Of a DNA stretch of 64,000 bases, positions 54,615 to 63,165 are shown piece by piece (within the stretch, counting starts at the first letter, position 1; each line of letters begins with the position of its first letter). Origin of the DNA: JAJFUI01 sp963754135 (GTDB lineage: Bacteria > Planctomycetota > Planctomycetia > Pirellulales > Thermoguttaceae); contig CAVWEY010000003.1 in assembly GCA_963754135.1 (NCBI GenBank), forward strand, positions 2,294,001 through 2,358,000, in the 5' to 3' direction. The translations under genes were made by a program, and so were the position numbers. The notes under the pieces are model-generated. The model was not told the origin of the DNA and made no database searches. It saw only the letters and a list, made by a program, of their open reading frames with translations.

Positions 54615-56702
54615 CTAGTTTCTGGCCCCGAGGGCCTCTTGGCGGGCCTTGGCCTGGTGTTCGAGGTTCACGTAGTCGGCGGTGATGGCCAGGGCCTCGT
54701 CGAGGTAGAAGGTCCGCTTGATGCCCCCGCCGCCGAGTCCGCTGTGCTCCGCCAAGGCGTCCTCTTCCTCCTTGTCGGCGTTGTACTCGGCCCGCTCCTT
54801 GAGGAACTTCGCCTCGTTCAGGGTCTGGTACTTCTTGGCTTTGGAGTCCTTGTAGCGGACGATGTTGCGGAGCACCTTCTGGAACTTCTCGGAGGACTGC
54901 ACCCGCTGTTGCGAGAGCCGGCGAAGCTGATCGCAGACCGCCGGATCGACGTCGTCGAAGCGCTGGAACTTGGCGGGCTGTATCTTGTCGAAGGGCAGAT
55001 GGTAGTCGAGGTCGGCCTCGCCCACGTCCCAGTAGGTGCTCAGCGAAGGCAGTTCGATGTCGGCCACGACGCCGCGCTGCTGGGTGCTGTCGCCGTCGGG
55101 ACGGTAGAACTTCTGGGTGGTGATTTTCAGGGCGCCCAACGGCGGCCCGTTAAAAACGCCCAACAACAACACGCTCACGTTCTTCAGCTCCTGCACCGTT
55201 CCTTTGCCGTGGGTGGCGTGGTCGCCGACGATCAGTCCCCGGCCGTAGTCCTGGATCGCGCCGGCAAGGATCTCGCTGGCGCTGGCGCTGAACTTGTTGA
55301 TCAGGACCACCAGCGGTCCCGACCAGGCGATGCCCGCCTCCGTGTCATACAGAGGTTTCACCCAGCCGTCGGCGTCCTTCACCTGGACGACCGGGCCGTC
55401 CTTGATGAACAGGCCCGTGAGGCTGATGGCCTCATTGAGCGCCCCGCCACCGTTGTCCCGCAAGTCGAGCACCACCGCGTCGATGCCCTGGAAGTCGTCG
55501 CGGTTGAGGATGGCGCGGACGTCGCGGGTGGTGCTCTTGAAGTTGGGATCGCCGCGGCGCTCCGCCTCCATGTCGCGGTAGAAACTGGGCAACAGGATCA
55601 CGCCGATCCGGTATGGCGCGCCGTCCGGCCGGCGGCCCACCTTGAGCACTTCGCCCTGCGCCTCGCTGTCCTTCAATTCGATCTTCTCCCGGGCGATCTT
55701 GTAGACCTGCCGCTTTGGGCCCGTGGCGGGGATCAGTTCCAGACGAACGAAGGTCCCCGGCTTGCCACGGATCAGCTTCACCACGTCGCCGATCTTCATG
55801 TCGACCACGTTGACGAAGTCCCCCTCGTCGCCCTGGCCGACGCCGACGATCTTGTCTTCCAATTTCAGCCGGCCGTCTTTGTCGGCCGCGCCGCCGGGGA
55901 TGATCTTCTTCACCACGGTGTAGCCGTCTTCGCTCATCAGCGACGCCCCGATCCCCTCCAGGTTCAGCCCCATGGCAATGTCGAAGTTCTTTTGCGTGTC
56001 GGGCGACATATAGTCGGTGTGCGGATCGAACGACGTGGTGAAGGCGTTCAGGTAGAACTCCAACAACTCGTCGCTGTTGGTCTGGTGCAGCCGCTTGGCG
56101 AGGCTGTGGTAGCGGCCGGCCAGCTTGTCGCGGGCCTCCTGCCCCTCCTTCTTCTCCGCCTTGTCGGAGGTCTTCAGCACCAGCAAGTCCAACTTGATCT
56201 GTTGCCGCCAGCGGTCGCGGGCCTCGGCGGGCGTGCGGGGATACTGGGCCTGGTCGCGGTCCTTCACCAATTGCTCGTCGGCCGTAAAATCCAGCGGCCC
56301 GGCCAACAATTCGTCGACCGTCCGCACCCGCTCGTCCACCCGCTGCAACAGGGTGTGGAAGACCTGGTAGGCGAAATTGATGTCGCCCCGGCGGATCGAC
56401 TCGCACAGATCGTCCTTCTGCCGCATGAACTCGTCAATGTCCGACTGGTAGAAGAAGACCTTCTTCACGTCCAGTTCCTTCAGGAAGTTCGTCAGGCACC
56501 GCTCGGAAATTTCCTTGTCCAGCGGGTGGCGGGAGACATGATAGTTCTTCACCATCGCCACGACCGCAAGGGTGATTTGCCGGTCACTCGGACCGGGGCC
56601 AGTCGGGTCGGCCCAGGCCACCGGGCCAAATGCCGTAACCAACGCCAAGACGAGCAACCAATGCCAACGCCGCCAACTGACGAACACGATCCGGTGAATC
56701 AT
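54615..56702 (-). CDS. prc: Tail-specific (carboxy-terminal processing) protease, S41 family
   Basis: The ATG at 56702 has GAGGA upstream; a signal peptide follows (WHWLLVLALVTAFGPVAWA). Domains: Tsp N-terminal helical part (residues 30-230, HYHVSRHPLDKE-like region KNYHVSRHPLDKEISERCL), PDZ (NLEGIGASLMSEDGYTVVKK), and S41 core (AVVLDLRDNGGGALNEAISL, catalytic Ser in NKFSASASEILAGAI, Lys in GDHATHGKGTVQEL). A C-terminal helical part follows. About 695 residues, like Escherichia Prc. It acts in the periplasm on proteins with apolar C-termini. Confidence 0.93.
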   Translation of the reverse strand: MIHRIVFVSWRRWHWLLVLALVTAFGPVAWADPTGPGPSDRQITLAVVAMVKNYHVSRHPLDKEISERCLTNFLKELDVKKVFFYQSDIDEFMRQKDDLCESIRRGDINFAYQVFHTLLQRVDERVRTVDELLAGPLDFTADEQLVKDRDQAQYPRTPAEARDRWRQQIKLDLLVLKTSDKAEKKEGQEARDKLAGRYHSLAKRLHQTNSDELLEFYLNAFTTSFDPHTDYMSPDTQKNFDIAMGLNLEGIGASLMSEDGYTVVKKIIPGGAADKDGRLKLEDKIVGVGQGDEGDFVNVVDMKIGDVVKLIRGKPGTFVRLELIPATGPKRQVYKIAREKIELKDSEAQGEVLKVGRRPDGAPYRIGVILLPSFYRDMEAERRGDPNFKSTTRDVRAILNRDDFQGIDAVVLDLRDNGGGALNEAISLTGLFIKDGPVVQVKDADGWVKPLYDTEAGIAWSGPLVVLINKFSASASEILAGAIQDYGRGLIVGDHATHGKGTVQELKNVSVLLLGVFNGPPLGALKITTQKFYRPDGDSTQQRGVVADIELPSLSTYWDVGEADLDYHLPFDKIQPAKFQRFDDVDPAVCDQLRRLSQQRVQSSEKFQKVLRNIVRYKDSKAKKYQTLNEAKFLKERAEYNADKEEEDALAEHSGLGGGGIKRTFYLDEALAITADYVNLEHQAKARQEALGARN

Positions 56703-56929
56703 CGAGAAATCCTCGAAAGTGGGGTAACTTGGAAAGACTCTAGTATGGTAACGCGTCCCCTGCACCGAAACAAGGTCGAAGCATTTACCCCGCTAATGGA
56801 GGTTGCCGCTCCGCGTCCCTTCTTGCCGGTGCCGCAGGCGTAGAGAACGACGCCTTGCAGGGCGTGGGCCAACGGCTATATTGGGAGTTTTGCCGTGCCG
56901 GCCGAAACGCCCTGACGGAGCCTTTTGCA

Positions 56930-57205
56930 ATGGCCCAAGAATGTGAAGTGTGTGGAAAGAAGCCCGTACTGGGCAACCAAGTCACTCATCGCGGTAAGGC
57001 GAAATACCTCGGCGGGGTGGGTACCAAGATCACCGGCATCAGCCGGCGGAAGTTCCGGCCCAACTTGCAGCGGGTCCACGTCACCACGGCCAACGGCACG
57101 CACAAGACCATGCGGGTCTGCGCCCAGTGCCTGCGGAGCGGCGCCGTGACCAAGCGGATTCACCATAGACCATTTAAGTTGCCGAAAACGCCGGCCAAGA
57201 AATAG
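56930..57205 (+). CDS. rpmB: 50S ribosomal protein L28
   Basis: The 91-residue protein begins AQECEVCGKKPVLGNQVTHR, with a CxxC pair, and ends with a second pair (RVCAQCLRSGAV), giving the four-cysteine zinc form of L28. The central KYLGGVGTKITGISRRKFRP fits the family. I use the ATG at 56930; the frame open further upstream is not conserved. gatC follows after a hairpin repeat. Confidence 0.95.
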   Translation: MAQECEVCGKKPVLGNQVTHRGKAKYLGGVGTKITGISRRKFRPNLQRVHVTTANGTHKTMRVCAQCLRSGAVTKRIHHRPFKLPKTPAKK

Positions 57206-57218
57206 TCCGCGTTGATCA

Positions 57219-57261
57219 CGACCGTGTGCCACTGCTTGGAACAAGCAGTGGCACACGGTCG
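57219..57261. repeat. 20-bp perfect hairpin (CGACCGTGTGCCACTGCTTG arms)
   Basis: Arms 57219-57238 and 57242-57261 are perfect with a 3-base loop. It lies between rpmB and gatC, with no T-run, so it may attenuate or separate their transcripts, or be a mobile palindrome. Confidence 0.85.
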
Positions 57262-57270
57262 TCCAATCCC

Positions 57271-57567
57271 ATGCCAATCTCCCGCGCCGAGGTCGAGAAA
57301 GTTTCGCGGTTGGCCCGGCTCCGCCTCTCGGAGGAGGAACTTGACCGGATGACCGGCCAATTGGGCGAAATCCTCGGTTACATCAGTCTGCTCTCCGAGT
57401 TGGATACCGGCAGCGTCGAGCCGATGGCCCACTCGTTGGACGTGACCACCGTGTTCCGCGACGACGCCGTGCAACCGAGCCTGGAGCGGGAAGCGGCATT
57501 GGCCAACGCCCCGCACCGCGACGCGGAGTGCTATCTGGTGCCCGCCGTGCTGGCCGAAGAGCAGTAA
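57271..57567 (+). CDS. gatC: Asp/Glu-tRNA amidotransferase subunit C
   Basis: GatC holds together the GatCAB complex that converts Glu-tRNA(Gln) or Asp-tRNA(Asn) to the amides. The 98-residue protein is typical: SRAEVEKVSRLARLRLSEEE, MTGQLGEILGYISLLSELD, EPMAHSLDVTTVFRDDAVQP and the end YLVPAVLAEEQ. gatA is not downstream in this window (the next gene is convergent), so gatC is separated from its partners. Confidence 0.93.
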   Translation: MPISRAEVEKVSRLARLRLSEEELDRMTGQLGEILGYISLLSELDTGSVEPMAHSLDVTTVFRDDAVQPSLEREAALANAPHRDAECYLVPAVLAEEQ

Positions 57568-57684
57568 GCCTTCAGGACATCTTGTAGAGTGAGTTAGCCG
57601 CCCGGCTCCCGGATTTCGTGCAGCGGCTCCGGGGCTGCATCCAAGGATTGGACGAGGATTGGGGTGTGACGTGCCGGAGTCCCG

Positions 57685-58074
57685 TCATCCGTCCGTGCCG
57701 ATCAACGGGCGAACGCCGTCAACGTGGAAGTAGACCAGGAATCGGGTCTTGCCGTCTTCGCACTCGTCGGGCAGCTTCCGTCGTCGAAGCGATTGAATTT
57801 TGTGGGGATCGGTCTCTTCATGGATCCTGGTCAGCGTCAGCCGCTTCCCGACGTAGTCCTTGCCCTTCTCCATGAACAGGTAGGCTGCGTGCGGGTTGGC
57901 CCGGACCTGGGCATGACAGAGACGGTCGGCCATGATGAAGGCAACCGTTTGGTCGTCGTTGGCGTCCAGGAAGTGGGGGCGGGCGTAGACCGCCACGTTG
58001 ACCCTTCCCTCGGCGTCTGCGGTTGCCAGCACACCGACGCCGTTGGCGTTCTCGAAGTATTCGCTGAGTTTCAT
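57685..58074 (-). CDS. Pyridoxamine 5'-phosphate oxidase-family (FMN-binding split barrel) protein at the end of the dsr operon
   Basis: The 129-residue protein starts at an ATG with GAGGGG upstream, only 10 bases after the second dsrK stop, so it belongs to that transcript. Pattern: NGVGVLATADAEGRVNVAVY, FIMADRLCHAQVRANPHAAY, FMEKGKDYVGKRLTLTRIHE and KTRFLVYFHVDGVRPLIG. The fold usually binds FMN, F420 or heme. A redox or cofactor-handling role linked to sulfite reduction is possible but is inference. Confidence 0.82.
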   Translation of the reverse strand: MKLSEYFENANGVGVLATADAEGRVNVAVYARPHFLDANDDQTVAFIMADRLCHAQVRANPHAAYLFMEKGKDYVGKRLTLTRIHEETDPHKIQSLRRRKLPDECEDGKTRFLVYFHVDGVRPLIGTDG

Positions 58075-58084
58075 ACGGCACCCC

Positions 58085-59691
58085 TCAGAAGTCGCTCTCG
58101 CCGGTGATATAGGGTCTGGGCAGGCCGGACATGGCATTGACCATCAGTTCGGCCAGCCCGCCGTAGCTGATATTGTATCGCTGCTTGAAGCGGTAATACC
58201 CGATCAGGCTGTCCCGCGCCGTCCCTTTGCAGTTGGAGCAGGGGGCACAATAATACTTGAAAATCGAAGGATCGAGGCAGTCGCGGAAGGCCGCCAGGAC
58301 CTGTTGGGCTTTTTTGCGCGAACAAAGGCCGTTGCGCCACTGGGAAAAATTGAAGGCGTCGATTACGGCAAACCCGCTCCCCCCGCCGCAACAATAATTG
58401 TCGGTCCCCGCGTGCGGCATCTCGCGGAATTGTCCCGGCGGCAGAATATGCTTGAGGATGTTCCGTTGCGGCTCGACGATCCCCATCAGCCGCACGAGGT
58501 TGCAGGGGTCGTGCAGGGTGACCGGAAAGCCGTTCCGGGCAGGATCGAACTTCACACGGCCCTCGACGGCGATCTTCTCCAGCAGCGGCAGGCAACTTTC
58601 TCTCGGGATACCCGACTCGCCCGCGCCGAGGCGGTCGGCAACGGTCACCAGGGCCTTGGTGGCGTGGCCGCATTCGCCGACCACGATTTTCCGCGCCCCA
58701 AGCTGCTTGGCGGCCTGAACGTGCGCCATCGCGATGCGTGCATATTGCACGTCGTCGTACCATACGCCGTAGTTGACCGCCTCGTAGCCCATCGGGGCGC
58801 TGGCCAGCGTCCAGTCGAGGCCGGCCGCGTCGAAGAGGATGGCAAAGGCGGCCGGATTCTCCGGCCAGGCGAGGTATTCACCCGAGTTATGCACCAAGAG
58901 AATGTCGGCCCCCTGTTTATCGACGGGAATCTTGATCCGCCGCCCGGTCTTCTCCTCGATCAGATCTTCGATGAAGTCCAGGACGTCGCGGAAGGCCGTC
59001 GGGTTCATGCCGGTCGAGGCGCCCACCGCCAGGTGCCGCACGGTGCCGGATTTGTGCATCGCCTCCGGGGCCAGGCCCATCTCCATGCTGAACAGTTTGC
59101 GCAGCTCGCGGGCGAGCAGGGCATTGTCCACACCGACCGGACAGGCGGCCGCACAGCGCCGGCACAAGGTGCAACGGTAGGCCAGTTCGGCCAGCCGGTA
59201 CACGACGCGCCAGTTCAGTTCGAGGTCCGCGCCGGCCCACTTGCCCAGCAGCTTTCCGGCCGGCGTGAAGTAACGCTTGAAAATGCGCCGCAGCAATTCG
59301 GAGCGGAAGTTGGGGCGGTAGATGTCCTGTTGCCCGCTCGCCTCATAGACCATGCAGGCGCCGTTGCACGTATTGCACCGCATGCAGTAATCGGTGCTCA
59401 GAACCGCCGGCAAAAGGAAGGCCCAGTTGTTCTCCGGCGTGAACAGCTTTTCCAGACCGCGGAGAAACGATTGCACGATGGCATCCTCCTCGGCCTTCGT
59501 CTTGGGAAGCGGCAGGCCGAGAGCGGAGAATCCGTCGAGTGAAAAATCGTACTTCTCCAGCCAGTCCGGCGCGGGGGAGTAAACGGCGGGGACGGCCCGC
59601 CGCCGGGCAGTTCCAATAATCCTTCCGGTTTCACGGGCGACAAGACGGGCTGCTCGACTCCAAAGTCCTTGATGTGTACCCTAGCGGTCAT
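58085..59691 (-). CDS. dsrK2: DsrK-like Fe-S protein, second copy (frameshifted near 59605)
   Basis: DsrK is the cytoplasmic HdrD-like subunit that passes quinol electrons to the DsrC trisulfide. The gene starts at 59691 (TARVHIKDFGVEQPVLS, KPEGLLELPGG), shifts frame near 59605, and goes on SPAPDWLEKYDFSLDGFSAL, giving about 535 residues, the usual DsrK size. Two [4Fe-4S] motifs are CMRCNTCNGAC and CTLCRRCAAACPVG. Catalytic CCG motifs are TLHDPCNLVRLMG...NYCCGGGSG and YYCAPCSNCKGT. Its start overlaps the dsrM2 stop by 11 bases. It has the N-terminal extension that the first copy lacks, so the two are paralogues and not a recent duplication. Confidence 0.9.
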
Positions 59692-60626
59692 GTTCCCGCC
59701 CTTTCTCGTCATCCTCGCCGGAAATCTGTCTCCTCCAACTTTCCTCGGGCCTGACGTGCTTGGCCGACCAGGTGACGCGGTAATCGAGATAGCGGCTAAA
59801 GTCCCGCTCCATCCGGCTGCCCCGCAATATGGGTACGTCGTCCCAAAGGACGTCGTGATAAAAGAAATACTTGGCCACGGCATGAAACATCCGGCTGAAG
59901 GGCAGGTAACCCAGGAACAATCCCGCCGGAACCATCGCCGCAACCAGGCTCGGCGGGTCCACCGCGGCCGGATGCCCGCAAAGCAGGGAGCGCCACGTGG
60001 TCCCGGCAGCGGCCGAAGGCCGGGTCGGCGGTCAGCCAGGCAATCAGGCCGGAGCCGAACAGCGTCAGGAGCAAGAACAGATTGAAGGAGGTGATCCTAT
60101 CCGACATCTCCCGCAGGCCCACGTCGCGCCAGCGTCGCCACAGCAGCAGCAGCGCTCCGGGCAACCCGACAATCATTCCGCCGGAGCCCGCCGCGATGGT
60201 CGTCCGATGCAGGATTCTGCGCCACAGCCAGCCGCTCTCGGCCAATATCGTAAGGCCCAGCCCATCGAAGACCGCTCCCGCCACGAGCAGGCCGAGAAAG
60301 AGGAACCACAAGTACAGGCCGACGTGCAGCAGCCAAGAGCCAAGCCACAGGTCGCGCCGGTTGAGGAACACTTTTTTCAGCAGCAAGATCTCTCCGGCCA
60401 TGAACAGGACCGGCGCCAGGCGGGAATGCCGCCGCGGCGACCGGGTAAAGTCGACCTGTTGATACTTCGAGCCCGCCGGTCCAAGGTGAGGAATCGGATA
60501 CAGTTCCCAGCGGAGATGGCGAGGCATGCGCAGCAGCACGACGATCCGATAACCCGACCCGAGCAGAAACAGGAGGACGGTTGCGTACAGGTACGGTCCG
60601 GTCAGAAACCAGGTCACGGCATCCAC
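59681..60626 (-). CDS. dsrM2: DsrM-like cytochrome b subunit, second copy (frameshifted near 60000)
   Basis: DsrM is the NarI-like membrane diheme cytochrome b that oxidises quinol for DsrK. The GTG at 60626 lies 13 bases after dsrC. Membrane segments: FLTGPYLYATVLLFLLGSGY, LWLGSWLLHVGLYLWFLFLG, TIAAGSGGMIVGLPGALLLL and FNLFLLLTLFGSGLIAWL, the last before the frame shift; then MVPAGLFLGYLPFSRMFHAV. Heme-ligand His candidates are in LLHVGLY and FHAVAKYF. A charged C-terminal tail of about 50 residues follows. About 314 residues in total. Confidence 0.88.
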
Positions 60627-60639
60627 CCCAAATTTCCCC

Positions 60640-60957
60640 TCACACGCAGCCCGTCGGCTTGGGCAGGCCGGCCAGCTTGCAAGCGCCTTTGGCCGGCCCC
60701 GACGGGAACATCTGATAGATTTCCTGGAGGGTGAAGCCCGTCTCCTTGCACAGCTTGCGGATCATCGGCGCAATGCCGAACTGCTTCCAATAGTTGCGCA
60801 GATAATGGATCACCTTCCAGTGGTTTTCGGTAAGTTCATCGACGCCCTCCAGTTTGGCGAACAGTGCGACGATCCGTTCGTCCCAAAGCTCAGGGTCGCA
60901 GATGAAGCCGTCCTCATCGACTTCGATTTGTTTGCCGCCAACGTCTACGAAGCTCAT
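60640..60957 (-). CDS. dsrC: DsrC, sulfur-carrier protein of dissimilatory sulfite reduction
   Basis: The 105-residue protein keeps the whole DsrC pattern: VDVGGKQIEVDEDGFICDPE, HWKVIHYLRNYWKQFGIAPM, and the flexible C-terminal arm SGPAKGACKLAGLPKPTGCV. Both redox cysteines (Cys 93 and Cys 104, 11 apart) are present, which distinguishes true DsrC from TusE-like relatives with only one. DsrC accepts the sulfur from DsrAB as a trisulfide that DsrMK then reduces. It lies between the two MK modules, which suggests that both may use it. Confidence 0.96.
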   Translation of the reverse strand: MSFVDVGGKQIEVDEDGFICDPELWDERIVALFAKLEGVDELTENHWKVIHYLRNYWKQFGIAPMIRKLCKETGFTLQEIYQMFPSGPAKGACKLAGLPKPTGCV

Positions 60958-61023
60958 GTTGAATAACCTCCGAGTTTGTCCCGCGCTACGTTTTCGTCTC
61001 CACAACCTGGCCATGACCGGCTT

Positions 61024-62358
61024 CTAGGGCAGCATCATCGCTTTGCCCACCAGGTCCATCACCCCGCCCATCTCCAGGCCTTCCATGCCGTAGTGTTTCA
61101 TTACCGGCGGCAGTTGGGCCTTGCAGATCGAGCAGGGGATGGCCAGGTAATCCAGCCGGCCCAGGGCCCGGACCTGCTCCGCCTTCTTCCTGCCCAGCTT
61201 GAGGCGGATCTCCAGCATTTCATCCATGAGAATGCCGGAACCGCCGCCGCAACAGAAGTTCTCTTCCCGGTTCGGGGTCATTTCCGCAAGTTCTTCCACA
61301 CAGCGGCGAAGGATCCGCCGCGGCTGTTCGACGATGCCGCCGCCGCGGGCATAATTGCACGGGTCGTGCAGCGCGGCCCGGACCGCCAGCTTGCGCAGCG
61401 GAAGTTGGGGAAGATGCCCGGCGGCATACTCCAGCACGTGCACCAGCCGGAAAGGCGCCGGCCCGGCGGCGCCGGCGGCGAACATGCGGGCAGCCCGCCA
61501 GCCGTGGCCGCACTCGCCTTGCACAACCAGCTTCGCGCCCACGGCCGCGGCGGCCGTTTTCAGCCGCTGCTGATGGTCGCGCATCACGAAGAAGTCGAAC
61601 AGCAGACCGAAATTGGCCGCCTCCAACACCGTGGAGGAAATGGTCCAGTTGGCTTGAAGGACGTGAAACATCTTCGCCGCGCCGATGGTCGTGTCCACGT
61701 TGCTGAAGAAGTCCGCCGACGAAGGGACGTAGAGGATTTCGGAGCCGGGCTTGTCCACCGGGATTTTGATGTCGAGCCCCGTCTCCTCCTTCATTTCACG
61801 CTCGAGGAACCCGACGCTGTCCAACAGGGCCGGCTTGGGAATTCCCATGTTGTTGCCGGTCTTGGCCAGGTTCGCGGCCACCCCCTGCATGAACTTGGGA
61901 ATCACGCCCGCCTCGGACAAGATATGCCGCGCCGCGATGGTGATCTCCGCCGTGTCGATCCCGAAGGGGCAGAACACTGCGCAACGGCGGCACTCGTTGC
62001 ACTGATAGAAATAAGTCAACCAGGCGGCGATCATTTCGTCGTCAAGATCCGCCGCGCCCACGAACCGGCCCAGCAGCTTGCCGGAGAGGGTGAAATAGCG
62101 CTTGTACACCCGGCGCATCAAGTCGGCCCGGGCCGCCGGGACGTTATGGGCGTCCTCGGTTCCCAAGTAGCTGTGGCATTGCCGGATGCAGTTGCCGCAC
62201 TTGGTACACGTTTTCAGCATGACCGAGAGCGACCGCATCGACTTCTGCAAATGGTCCATCTCGTCCAGCATTTTAGCCTTGCGCTCGCCCGGCGGGAGCG
62301 GCTCGAAGCCGAGCGGCCTCACGTCCACTTCCTTGGCAAGGTGCAGCGGAGGCTTCAT
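61024..62358 (-). CDS. dsrK: DsrK, Fe-S heterodisulfide-reductase-like subunit (first copy)
   Basis: The 444-residue protein has two [4Fe-4S] motifs (CTKCGNCIRQC, CNECRRCAVFCPFG), a PSSADFF-type central region (GSEILYVPSSADFFSNVDTT), and the CCG motifs ALHDPCNYARGGG, NFCCGGGSGILMDE and IPCSICKAQL, which in HdrD/DsrK hold the special catalytic cluster. Its ATG overlaps the dsrM stop as ATGA. It lacks the roughly 90-residue N-terminal extension of the second copy and ends 66 bases before dsrC. It faces the cytoplasm, bound to DsrM. Confidence 0.93.
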   Translation of the reverse strand: MKPPLHLAKEVDVRPLGFEPLPPGERKAKMLDEMDHLQKSMRSLSVMLKTCTKCGNCIRQCHSYLGTEDAHNVPAARADLMRRVYKRYFTLSGKLLGRFVGAADLDDEMIAAWLTYFYQCNECRRCAVFCPFGIDTAEITIAARHILSEAGVIPKFMQGVAANLAKTGNNMGIPKPALLDSVGFLEREMKEETGLDIKIPVDKPGSEILYVPSSADFFSNVDTTIGAAKMFHVLQANWTISSTVLEAANFGLLFDFFVMRDHQQRLKTAAAAVGAKLVVQGECGHGWRAARMFAAGAAGPAPFRLVHVLEYAAGHLPQLPLRKLAVRAALHDPCNYARGGGIVEQPRRILRRCVEELAEMTPNREENFCCGGGSGILMDEMLEIRLKLGRKKAEQVRALGRLDYLAIPCSICKAQLPPVMKHYGMEGLEMGGVMDLVGKAMMLP

Positions 62359-63134
62359 GAGGGCGTACTCCCCCGGCGCCGCAAGAACCTCGCCGTGCGC
62401 TGGCGGCCGGCGGGCGTGGGATAGACCGGCGGCGGCTGCTCCACCAAAGTCCGGCTCACCAGCGCGCCCGTCAGGTGGACCAGCTTGGAGAAGGGGAAGT
62501 ACACCAGCAGCAGGTTGACCAGGGTGAAGTGGACGATCAACCCCGCTCGTTCCGGAAGGGGAACCGGCTGGAACCGCAGCAACCCGGCCAGGTATGCCCG
62601 CACGGCTCCCAAGTCGGTTTTCGTCGGGCTCAGCCGCAGGTAAAGTCCGCTGAGGACCACGGCCATCAACAGGGCTACGTCGAAATAGTCGGACGGGCCG
62701 GAAAGGCGTCGGACTTCCGGGATTGCCGTCCGCCGCCAGAGGAGCATCGCCAGCGCCGCGGCCATCAGCAGCCCGAGAATCGTGCCGGAGGTCTTCGACA
62801 ACAGGACACTGCTCTCCGGCGACAGGCCGAGACAGCAGAACTGCCGTGCCAGCAATCCGATGCCCGCAAGGTGGCCCACGATAATCAAGGCTAGCGTGAC
62901 ATGCATCAGCCACGCGCAAAACCATAGCGTACGGTCGCCTCGGAGCAGGCTGCGGAAGACTACCAATTCTCCGGCCGCGGCGGCGATGGGCCTCGCGCGC
63001 CCCTCCGCGGCGGGAAGGAGCGTCAGCGGAAAGGGCGCCGGCGTTTTCAACCACCGCCAACTCTGCCACGCCATGCCGGTCACGAACACGGCGGCGGCAA
63101 AGTATGGAAGGATGTATCCCAGGAAGAACAACAT
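62355..63134 (-). CDS. dsrM: DsrM, NarI-like cytochrome b subunit (first copy)
   Basis: The 259-residue membrane protein has about five spans: FLGYILPYFAAAVFVTGMAW, LWFCAWLMHVTLALIIVGHL, ILGLLMAAALAMLLW, YFDVALLMAVVLSGLYLRL and VHFTLVNLLLVYFPFSKLVH. His residues in LMHVTL, VGHL, IVHFTL and KLVHLT are the likely heme ligands. It starts 31 bases after the dsrB stop and is translationally coupled to dsrK. It oxidises membrane quinol, probably menaquinol. Confidence 0.93.
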   Translation of the reverse strand: MLFFLGYILPYFAAAVFVTGMAWQSWRWLKTPAPFPLTLLPAAEGRARPIAAAAGELVVFRSLLRGDRTLWFCAWLMHVTLALIIVGHLAGIGLLARQFCCLGLSPESSVLLSKTSGTILGLLMAAALAMLLWRRTAIPEVRRLSGPSDYFDVALLMAVVLSGLYLRLSPTKTDLGAVRAYLAGLLRFQPVPLPERAGLIVHFTLVNLLLVYFPFSKLVHLTGALVSRTLVEQPPPVYPTPAGRQRTARFLRRRGSTPS

Positions 63135-63165
63135 TCACCAGCTCCCGCACCCGGCACAAGACGCT

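Noticed and set aside
54639..56843. 734-residue plus-strand frame
   Set aside because: Antisense to the S41 protease, which has intact catalytic motifs.
57219..57261. rpmB terminator
   Set aside because: The hairpin is strong but lacks a T-run and has the form of a dispersed palindrome, so it is listed as a repeat.
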